Below are positions 36,985 to 43,839 of a DNA stretch of 64,000 nt, in pieces. The notes under the pieces were generated by a model. It was given only the letters and a program-made list of their open reading frames with translations, did not search any database and was not told the DNA's origin. The translations under genes were made by a program, and so were the position numbers. Source of the DNA: a virus; IMG/VR virus record IMGVR_UViG_3300047357_000359, positions 1-64,000 of that record. One strand, 5' to 3'. Each line of letters starts with the position of its first letter. Position 1 is the first letter of the stretch.

Positions 36985-37199
36985 TGAAACTAAAACAAGT
37001 GCTAGAGGGATTTACAATACAAGTAAGCAATGAGGAACAGGAAATTCTAGATAGAATGACTCATATTACTCCTCTCAATGCTTTTCCTCAGAGGGAACAA
37101 TTTATTATTGAGAATTTGATTAGAAAAGCGTTGGTAACAAAAGTTGCTAACAAAGGTATGACAATGGTGATCGCAAATGAACTCGAAACGTATAATTGA
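36984..37199 (+). CDS. Small helical protein, 71 aa
   Basis: MKLKQVLEGFTIQVSNEEQE start; VLE at 6-8 is similar to prohead-protease sites. Helical, soluble. ATG overlaps the upstream stop (TAATG) and the end overlaps the next gene by 23 bases. Function unknown. Confidence 0.68.
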   Translation: MKLKQVLEGFTIQVSNEEQEILDRMTHITPLNAFPQREQFIIENLIRKALVTKVANKGMTMVIANELETYN

Positions 37200-37605
37200 A
37201 GATTTAGATAGTATTATGGAAGAAGGCCTTAATAGGGTACATGTTCCATATGCAAAGGGTAAGAGTGTTCGTATAAAGAACACCGTGATTAGACAGACGA
37301 AACAAGGATTTTTAGTGTTTGACGTAAAGACACATACAAGAATAGCAGAAACATTTAGTAAGCGTGGAGCCATTGCTTATGCAAAAGCTCGTGCTAAAGG
37401 ATATGATGCAAAGTGTAGTGAAATACTAGATTTAGATGCAGGATTAAGCAAACATTACATGGATAGCTTGTTCCATAAGCATAGCATTGAACAAACGAAC
37501 GACGAAATGCGTAAAATGGCGTTAGAAACTAGGTTTGAGATAGCAAAAGACCGTACTTTTCAATATATGGACCAAATCGACAGGTTCATCTTTAACGAAG
37601 AATGA
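37177..37605 (+). CDS. Hypothetical protein, 142 aa
   Basis: MNSKRIIEDLDSIMEEGLNR start holding IIE (6-8) and IME (13-15). Basic N-terminal half with beta strands (VIRQTKQGFLVFDVKTHTRI), helical C-terminus (MRKMALETRFEIAKDRTFQY). Last before the late promoter core at 37605. Function unknown. Confidence 0.7.
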   Translation: MNSKRIIEDLDSIMEEGLNRVHVPYAKGKSVRIKNTVIRQTKQGFLVFDVKTHTRIAETFSKRGAIAYAKARAKGYDAKCSEILDLDAGLSKHYMDSLFHKHSIEQTNDEMRKMALETRFEIAKDRTFQYMDQIDRFIFNEE

Positions 37606-37635
37606 TAAATAATATTAATGTAAGGAACAACTGAT

Positions 37636-38577
37636 ATGAAACTTAACGATTTGAAAAAACCTTTAACAGCTAATGCTTTAAATGAAAGCCTAGCTAAAAC
37701 TTTTGGAACAAGAATTGCTCTTGATAAATTTACTGTGGAGCAACTAGAAGATGCACGTAATAAATTACGTACACAGCTAAGCCAAGTTGAAACAAGCGAA
37801 CAGTTTGAAAGCGTACATTCAAGTGATACATATCAGAAAGCTAAAATGTTCCTAGACGTTATCAATCAAGAGATGCTTGAAAGAGAAACTGCTAACGAAG
37901 CGAAACCAGACTTTTTAGATTTAGACAAAGACGGCGACAAGAAAGAGCCAATGAAGAAAGCCGCAAAAGAAAAAGGCGATTCAAAAGATTCAGACTCAAA
38001 AGGCTTATCAGCAAAACAAAAGAAACTTCCAGCAGGTTTGCAAAAAGCTATTGCAGGCAAAAAGAAAACTAATGAAGGCGCAGAAGAAGCGGCCACTTTA
38101 GTTATGGCGGCCAAAGACATGGTAGACCGTGTTACAGGTTGGATGGAAGACACAGCAGAAATGCAAACAGAAAGTATGCTAGAACTAGGCGACAAAATTA
38201 GAGATGAGATGGGTTCAGAAGCATCTGAAACATTTATTGGAACTGTAAAACCAGCACTAGAAAATCTTTACACAGTATTTGAAACAACCAGAGAAGCATT
38301 AACAGGTGGCGTAGCTATCGTAACAGGCGAAGGCGCTCCAGAGACTATGGGAACAGACGTTGAGGCTCCTGCAGAGGACCCAGCTATGGAACCAACAGTT
38401 GACCAAGACGCCGATGCTGAAGCACCAGTAGATGATGAATTTGGAGCAAGTGAACCTGCAACAGGCGGAGAAGAAATTGCGGACAGAGGTAAACGAGAAA
38501 GTGTTTTACGCTCACGCAGACTAGCTCAGTTATTAACTGATTCAAAAAAAAAGGTAGTACCTCAAGCAAAAAAGTAG
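37636..38577 (+). CDS. Acidic/helical head-region protein, zero-frame product, 313 aa
   Basis: MKLNDLKKPLTANALNESLA start (LNE at 15-17). Helical N-terminal part, an EF-hand-like loop PDFLDLDKDGDKKEPMKK (about 90-107), then a helical middle and a long acidic Ala/Pro/Asp/Glu region. Proteins with this DLDKDGDKK motif are common in T4-like marine phages. Near the 3' end is a slippery site (38544-38553) that should let some ribosomes move into the -1 frame and make a 425-aa product. Late core at 37605-37611. Confidence 0.78.
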   Translation: MKLNDLKKPLTANALNESLAKTFGTRIALDKFTVEQLEDARNKLRTQLSQVETSEQFESVHSSDTYQKAKMFLDVINQEMLERETANEAKPDFLDLDKDGDKKEPMKKAAKEKGDSKDSDSKGLSAKQKKLPAGLQKAIAGKKKTNEGAEEAATLVMAAKDMVDRVTGWMEDTAEMQTESMLELGDKIRDEMGSEASETFIGTVKPALENLYTVFETTREALTGGVAIVTGEGAPETMGTDVEAPAEDPAMEPTVDQDADAEAPVDDEFGASEPATGGEEIADRGKRESVLRSRRLAQLLTDSKKKVVPQAKK

Positions 38578-38583
38578 CTGAGG
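38544..38583 (+). promoter_or_regulatory. Programmed -1 frameshift signal
   Basis: Nine A then G (38544-38553) gives the classic heptamer A-AAA-AAG in the correct phase. Seven nt downstream a hairpin CCTCA(A)GC / GCTGAGG (38560-38583) with one bulge encloses the zero-frame TAG in its loop. The -1 frame is open from here to 38912. The alternative is an indel in the A-tract. Confidence 0.7.
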
Positions 38584-38912
38584 CTTCCGATTCAGACACC
38601 AAGTCTTCCTTAATAAACGTATTTAGAAATGTGATAGGTAGTGCCGATACTCAAAATCAGCCTGCCTATCTTTCATTTGATGCAATGAACACTATCATGA
38701 AGAACTTAAAAAAGCCACAGTTTGATTACGATGGCTTCAAAAGAATTTATGATGAGAATCCAGAGATACAACCATTAGTTAAAAACTTTGATTCAAAAGG
38801 TATTACTCTTTACACAAAGAAAGAAGCACCTAGCGATGCACCAAAAGGTCAAAAGACTGACGGCGAAGTAGATAAAATGGCTCAACGTGCAACATCAAAA
38901 GCAACTGCATAA
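38553..38912 (+). CDS. C-terminal extension reached by -1 frameshift (about 119 codons)
   Basis: This frame has no ATG or ribosome site at its head; the first possible start is a GTG at 38631. Read through from the slippery site it continues GSTSSKKVAEASDSDTKSSL, then a structured part FDAMNTIMKNLKKPQFDYDG, and FKRIYDENPEIQPLVKNF. This fits as the natural C-terminus of the 37636 protein. Total fusion about 425 aa. Confidence 0.65.
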   Translation, partial: GSTSSKKVAEASDSDTKSSLINVFRNVIGSADTQNQPAYLSFDAMNTIMKNLKKPQFDYDGFKRIYDENPEIQPLVKNFDSKGITLYTKKEAPSDAPKGQKTDGEVDKMAQRATSKATA

Positions 38913-38921
38913 CAAAACCAC

Positions 38922-38950
38922 TTGACAACGTAGAACACTTCCTGTATACT
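38922..38950 (+). promoter_or_regulatory. Sigma-70 promoter
   Basis: TTGACA, 17-nt spacer, TATACT. Drives the oxygenase group from 38973, which may therefore be expressed early. Confidence 0.88.
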
Positions 38951-38972
38951 ATATAATGTATAGGAGGAAACT

Positions 38973-39566
38973 ATGAATGAAGTATCTATTGTACCTAATC
39001 TAGTTTGGAAATATAATTATAGTCCAGGCTTTGATGTACAAGCATTTAAAGACTACCAATCCACAGAAGCACAGTTACATCAAACAGAAGCTGATGGTGG
39101 CAAGAGTACGGCAGGTCATGCTAACCCTCCTCACGAATGGGAATGTAATAGAGATTTTATGATTTGGTTACGTCCAAAGATTGAAATAGCTCTAGCTGAA
39201 TGGGATATACAGTACACAGATATTATTGCTACAGGTAGTTGGACTAATTTACACAAACGAGATGCACATACATTACCACATGATCATGGTAGTGCAAACG
39301 TAGTAGTGTCTGCATACGTACAAGTTCCACCACAAAGTGGTAACATAGAGTTTGAACAGTTACTAAGAACTAACTGGTCAGGTTATTCACGTATTCCTAC
39401 TAACACAATACACGATTACTGGAAAGAAGTAAGTGTACAAACTAATGACGTTGTAATATTTCCGGGTTGGCTAACACACAAGACTCAAGCAAGTAACAGC
39501 GATGAAGATAGAATTACATTTACTATTAATACCAACGGCAGAGATAGGAACGATATACCACTATGA
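38973..39566 (+). CDS. 2OG-Fe(II) oxygenase-like protein, 197 aa
   Basis: Jelly-roll pattern of phage 2OG-Fe(II) oxygenases: TLPHDHGSANVVVSAYVQVP (iron His and acid region) and VVIFPGWLTHKTQAS followed by RITFTIN (third His and the 2OG-binding Arg). AGGAGGAAACT precedes the ATG. Substrate unknown; phage members are thought to act on proteins or nucleic acids. It overlaps the next oxygenase-like gene by 4 bases. Confidence 0.72.
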   Translation: MNEVSIVPNLVWKYNYSPGFDVQAFKDYQSTEAQLHQTEADGGKSTAGHANPPHEWECNRDFMIWLRPKIEIALAEWDIQYTDIIATGSWTNLHKRDAHTLPHDHGSANVVVSAYVQVPPQSGNIEFEQLLRTNWSGYSRIPTNTIHDYWKEVSVQTNDVVIFPGWLTHKTQASNSDEDRITFTINTNGRDRNDIPL

Positions 39567-40324
39567 CACAACGTATGGACCTAGGCACATTAATGAGTGC
39601 AAGTAATCAATGGATAGTAGATATTAGATGTCCTTTCCATGAACAGTTTTTACAGCTATTTGAAAATGACAAGTTTAGGGGTGAAGACCAAAGCAAAGTT
39701 AAAACAACATTCAATGGTTACCAATATGATATTACTCCTCCTAACTTACCTGCATGGGGTGGCAAAGTTGTAAGGTCAGATAAGATGAATCCTGACACAC
39801 CTGAACAACAAGGCTTTCCAAGCAGTAAACTTCTTAAAGAAACAAGATTTGAACCATCAGTACAGTCAAACTTTCCTCCTATAGACAAAGAAAAGTTTGA
39901 TAACATTGATTGGAAACAACTAATGGAATGGGTAATGAAAGTTGTTAGACGCAACGGCATTCCTGTTAAAACTATTAAAGTAAGTAAGACTTGGTGTGTT
40001 GACTATAGTGATGGCGGATACCAAGCAATACACAATCACGGAAGTGCATGTATTAGTATGGTAATGGCTATGGATGAAACTCCTGTTAACGACAGTGACC
40101 ATAAAACTATGTCACCTGACAACGGTATGCTTTACACACTAATGCCTAATCCAGATGGTACACAAGAATACAATCAATTTGCACCATATCCAGGTAGAAC
40201 AGTTATTATGGATGGTAGAGTGTGGCACGGAGTTTATCCTTGTAAAGCACCAAGGCGTACATGGGTAGTTGACTTTGACTTTGATTACTTTGCACCAGAC
40301 GAGGAGTTTGATCCTAATGAGTGA
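39563..40324 (+). CDS. 2OG-Fe(II) oxygenase-like protein, 253 aa
   Basis: YQAIHNHGSACISMVMAMDE, then GRTVIMDGRVWHGVYPCKAP with RRTWVVDFDFD: the H-x-H...H...R layout of a double-stranded beta helix. The N-terminal 90 residues are extra compared with the other copies. Related to the 40484 gene (HNHTG, NHGTYPY). Metal-dependent oxygenase is the best guess; substrate unknown. Confidence 0.65.
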   Translation: MTQRMDLGTLMSASNQWIVDIRCPFHEQFLQLFENDKFRGEDQSKVKTTFNGYQYDITPPNLPAWGGKVVRSDKMNPDTPEQQGFPSSKLLKETRFEPSVQSNFPPIDKEKFDNIDWKQLMEWVMKVVRRNGIPVKTIKVSKTWCVDYSDGGYQAIHNHGSACISMVMAMDETPVNDSDHKTMSPDNGMLYTLMPNPDGTQEYNQFAPYPGRTVIMDGRVWHGVYPCKAPRRTWVVDFDFDYFAPDEEFDPNE

Positions 40325-40484
40325 AACATGTGAAACATGTCGTATTGCAATCAGCGAGGACGGCATTGAAATAGATTCAAGTCAAGGTGATATTATATTA
40401 GAAGCAACAGTACTTGGTGGTATTGTAATTGTTATAGCATTATTATATGTAGGCAAGAAGTGGATAGACAGGAAATTTAAGTAA
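40317..40484 (+). CDS. Small membrane protein, 55 aa
   Basis: Starts MSETCETCRIAISEDGIEID from the ATG overlapping the upstream stop (ATGAGTGA). A CETC pair at the N-terminus, then a transmembrane segment (ATVLGGIVIVIALLYVGKKW). Lies between two oxygenase-like genes and overlaps both. Function unknown. Confidence 0.65.
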   Translation: MSETCETCRIAISEDGIEIDSSQGDIILEATVLGGIVIVIALLYVGKKWIDRKFK

Positions 40485-41026
40485 TGGATAAAGTATACAC
40501 AGGATACAATCAAGCTGTAATTGAAACACACTATGACGGATGGTCTGTTGTACATCAACAAGCAAACAATCACGTTACAGAAGTTAAAGACTATCCTAGA
40601 CGAATACAAAGTACTATTGATCCTAACTGTTTTGTAGGTATGGAAAACTGGGTTAGAGATAAAATGAATGAACATAACATACCCGTAAAGAAAGTAACAG
40701 TAGACGAAAGCTGGTTGCACAACTACAAACCACACGAGTATCAGAGTGTACATAATCATACAGGCAAACCTAATCTAATTAGTTTAGTAATGTATGCACA
40801 AGATTTAGAATTAGATCTACCAAACGATAATTCGGGTTCGTTATACACGATTATTGCAGAAAGAGATCTTACCCTTAGTATTAATGAAGTAGTACCTACA
40901 CCAGGTAAGACAGTACTAATGACAGGCAACGTTAATCATGGAACGTACCCTTACCACAACGTAAGGAGTGCATTGGTTATCAATTTTGTAACAGAATGGC
41001 TAGAGCCAGAGGAAGAAATTAAATGA
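40484..41026 (+). CDS. 2OG-Fe(II) oxygenase-like protein, 180 aa
   Basis: EYQSVHNHTGKPNLISLVMY and GKTVLMTGNVNHGTYPYHNV with RSALVINF give the iron and 2OG pattern, parallel to the 39563 gene; the two look like duplicates. No signal or membrane segment. It overlaps the exonuclease gene by 4 bases. Confidence 0.65.
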   Translation: MDKVYTGYNQAVIETHYDGWSVVHQQANNHVTEVKDYPRRIQSTIDPNCFVGMENWVRDKMNEHNIPVKKVTVDESWLHNYKPHEYQSVHNHTGKPNLISLVMYAQDLELDLPNDNSGSLYTIIAERDLTLSINEVVPTPGKTVLMTGNVNHGTYPYHNVRSALVINFVTEWLEPEEEIK

Positions 41027-41703
41027 GTTTAATAACCGAACAGTATGATTATAAAGAGCTAAAAAGAGAAAGCGTAAACGGCAAGCGTTTGTACGCTTGT
41101 CCAGATGGTAACCATGTAGCAAGTGTTACAACAATCCTTAGTAAAACGAAGGATATGACGCATTTAAACGCATGGCGTAAGCGTGTTGGAGAAAAGAAAG
41201 CACAAGAGATTGTAACAGAAGCCGCTAGTGTTGGAACACGTATGCACAAGTTCTTAGAGGATTACATACTAGAAGGCGAATGGCCACAACCAGGCAGTAA
41301 CCCTTACAGTCAACAAGCAAACAAGATGGGTGAACAAATCCGTGATAATGCTATGGTTGACGTAGATGCTATATGGGGTACAGAAGTGATGCTTTATCAC
41401 CCTCAAATCTACGCAGGAACGACTGATCTTGTAGGAACATACAAAGGCCAGCCTTGTATTATGGACTTTAAACAATCTAACAAGCCTAAGAAGAAAGAAT
41501 GGATTGAAGATTACTATTTGCAGTTAACAGCCTATGCCTTAGCACATAACGAAATATACGGCACAGACATTAAAGAAGGGCATGTATTTGTATGCTGTCG
41601 CGACTTAACGTATCAGCAGTTTGATCTATGGCCAGACGAATTTAAGGAGTGGGAATCTAAGTGGTGGGACCGTGTATATCAATATTATGACTCCATGAAG
41701 TGA
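41023..41703 (+). CDS. PD-(D/E)XK exonuclease (RecB/Cas4-like), 226 aa
   Basis: The nuclease core is IYAGTTDLVGTYKGQPCIMD, then FKQSNKPKKKEWIEDYYLQL and TAYALAHNE (QxxxY). His and Glu upstream (GTRMHKFLEDYILEGEW) complete the active site. T4-like cyanophages carry the same type, usually called exonuclease. Likely role: processing DNA ends or degrading host DNA. Confidence 0.85.
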   Translation: MSLITEQYDYKELKRESVNGKRLYACPDGNHVASVTTILSKTKDMTHLNAWRKRVGEKKAQEIVTEAASVGTRMHKFLEDYILEGEWPQPGSNPYSQQANKMGEQIRDNAMVDVDAIWGTEVMLYHPQIYAGTTDLVGTYKGQPCIMDFKQSNKPKKKEWIEDYYLQLTAYALAHNEIYGTDIKEGHVFVCCRDLTYQQFDLWPDEFKEWESKWWDRVYQYYDSMK

Positions 41704-41709
41704 TAAATA
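41703..41709 (+). promoter_or_regulatory. T4-type late promoter
   Basis: TGATAAATACTAA, 26 nt before the tail fibre start. Confidence 0.7.
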
Positions 41710-41734
41710 CTAATAGCAAATTAGGAGAAATATA

Positions 41735-43363
41735 GTGGCGATTGTACAAATTTCACGTATACAGGTTAGACGCGGACAAAAGAATGCAGGTACTGGCATA
41801 CCGCAATTAGCTGGCGGTGAGTTTGGCTGGGCTGTAGATGCTAGAGAACTTTACATTGGTAACGGTTCAGTATCAGAAGGTGCACCAGCAGTTGGTAATA
41901 CAAAGATTATTACACAACATGATAACTTGTTTACGTTTGCAGACACATACAAGTACAAAGCAACGGATGAAACAATCCAAACAGGTGCTACTGCTACAAC
42001 TCCAGTTACTAGAACATTACAAGAAAGACTAGACGAAACAGTAAATGTATTGTCGTTTGGTGCATTAGGTGATGGTTCAGATCAAACAACAGTTTTACAA
42101 AGAGCTATTGATCAACTATACCTAAACAATGCATCAAAAGGAAGTGTTACAAGTAGAGTAAAATTATATTTTCCAGCAGGTAATTACACATTATCAAACA
42201 GTTTAAAAGTTCCGCCACATGCTACACTAGTTGGTGAAGGCAGTGAAAGAACAATCATTACACAGACTGGTGCGTTTCCAATTATAGAAACTGTTAATAG
42301 CACAAGTACTCCAGGTACATATGCCAGTGATGCAACTAGCTCATTTATTAATCAAGCACAAGATATTAAAGTGTCAGGCTTTACACTAGTACAACAAACT
42401 GTTAATACAGGACTAGCATTGACTAGTTGTAGAAACAGTACGTTTGAAGATATTACTATTAAAGGCACTTGGTCAACAGGTACAGTAGTAACAGCAACAC
42501 AAGTTGGTGTACTATTAAACAGTTTATCAACAGCAGTAAGTTCAAACAATAATACGTTTACTAACTGTACTATCGAAGGACACTCATATGGTGTGTTTAG
42601 TGATTTTGATATTAAAGAAAATACGTTTAGTAATACAACATTTAAAACTTTAGACAGAGGTGTTGTATTTGGACAAGGAACTACTATTGGTGCTCAAGGA
42701 CAATTAACAGGTCCACAGAAAAATACAATTACTAGTAGTACATTTACAGACATTGACGAATACGGTATATTTGTTAACAAGGGTAACTATAATAGAAGCA
42801 CACATAACACATTTACTAGTGTTGGTAACAATGGTGGAGCAAACTCAAATGCTTCATTTGCTATTATTAAGTTTACAGACGGTACTGCATTAACTAATAG
42901 CAGTGACGGTGACTTCTTTGACAGAACAGCAGATTTGTCATATAACCAAACATTGATTTCAGGCTACAAATATGTACCAGAAGTTGAAGGGCCAGGATTA
43001 TTTAAAAATGAGTTTTCATATAGAATTCCTGTAGCACAACAGAATACATTTGTAAGAGTATTAAAGTGTAGTGGCGAAGTTAGTAAAAACGTACAAATTG
43101 CGTATGTATACAAATCAACAGCCGTTAACGCAATTAGAGAAGGTGTACTAAACATCTTTGTTAACCTTGCAGACGGAACTACGCAAACAACAGACGAGTT
43201 TACATTTTTAGGAACTGACGCATACAGACCTAATTTAGAATTTCAAACAGCATTAGCTGATGAGGATGGAGATGCAACTAACGAAACAATAGTTGTGCAG
43301 ATGAAGAATACAACAACTAGTGATACAGGGTCAATATCCTTTAACGTTACATATAAGACTTAA
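41735..43363 (+). CDS. Tail fibre or spike with beta-helix domain, 542 aa
   Basis: GTG start after TTAGGAGAAATATA. The N-terminus RIQVRRGQKNAGTGIPQLAG, then GEFGWAVDARELYIGNGS is a common phage fibre module. From about residue 100, VNVLSFGALGDGSDQTTVLQ begins a pectate-lyase-like beta helix with Asn/Thr-rich rungs (STFTDIDEYGIFVNKGNYNR). The C-terminal 100 residues form a separate beta domain. Such proteins bind or degrade surface glycans of the host. Confidence 0.85.
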   Translation: MAIVQISRIQVRRGQKNAGTGIPQLAGGEFGWAVDARELYIGNGSVSEGAPAVGNTKIITQHDNLFTFADTYKYKATDETIQTGATATTPVTRTLQERLDETVNVLSFGALGDGSDQTTVLQRAIDQLYLNNASKGSVTSRVKLYFPAGNYTLSNSLKVPPHATLVGEGSERTIITQTGAFPIIETVNSTSTPGTYASDATSSFINQAQDIKVSGFTLVQQTVNTGLALTSCRNSTFEDITIKGTWSTGTVVTATQVGVLLNSLSTAVSSNNNTFTNCTIEGHSYGVFSDFDIKENTFSNTTFKTLDRGVVFGQGTTIGAQGQLTGPQKNTITSSTFTDIDEYGIFVNKGNYNRSTHNTFTSVGNNGGANSNASFAIIKFTDGTALTNSSDGDFFDRTADLSYNQTLISGYKYVPEVEGPGLFKNEFSYRIPVAQQNTFVRVLKCSGEVSKNVQIAYVYKSTAVNAIREGVLNIFVNLADGTTQTTDEFTFLGTDAYRPNLEFQTALADEDGDATNETIVVQMKNTTTSDTGSISFNVTYKT

Positions 43364-43788
43364 TGCAAGAATTAAATTTTGAGAGCAGGCTCTTTGACTG
43401 GTCTAGATTTAGAAAGAAACTAGAAACAAGTAATAAGCCCTTCCAGGACGCAATCTCCTACTATGATAGACACGAACGCTGTAAATTAAGCATTGATCCT
43501 TGGGATCGTGCAACATGGCCTAGTCCGTGGGAGATATTACTCCAAAATAAAATTTGTGACTTGACACATAGCCTAGCTGTGTGTTATACTTTACAATTAA
43601 CTGATAGGTTTTCCCAAAGTGATTTTGAGATACATATCAGTACAGATAAGACAAGTGAGGTATTTTTTTATCCTGTATTCGTAGATAACCATGTATTGTG
43701 TTATGAATTTGACGAGGTTTGCCAAAGAGCAGATTTACCAACAGAATTTATATCACAACGCATATATCGAATGCCCCGGCTTCAATAA
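43363..43788 (+). CDS. Hypothetical protein, 141 aa
   Basis: MQELNFESRLFDWSRFRKKL start; a central motif SIDPWDRATWPSPWEILLQN is distinctive and, from memory, recurs in marine T4-like phages. Soluble, mixed alpha/beta. Its start overlaps the fibre stop (TAATG), suggesting a fibre chaperone or assembly role, not shown. Confidence 0.72.
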   Translation: MQELNFESRLFDWSRFRKKLETSNKPFQDAISYYDRHERCKLSIDPWDRATWPSPWEILLQNKICDLTHSLAVCYTLQLTDRFSQSDFEIHISTDKTSEVFFYPVFVDNHVLCYEFDEVCQRADLPTEFISQRIYRMPRLQ

Positions 43789-43791
43789 ATA
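43785..43791 (+). promoter_or_regulatory. T4-type late promoter
   Basis: CAATAAATACAC, 48 nt before nrdA. The leader has a tandem repeat of AAGATTA. Confidence 0.65.
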
Positions 43792-43839
43792 CACTTACAT
43801 TAATATTAAAGATTAAGATTAAAGATTAGGAGATAGAGA

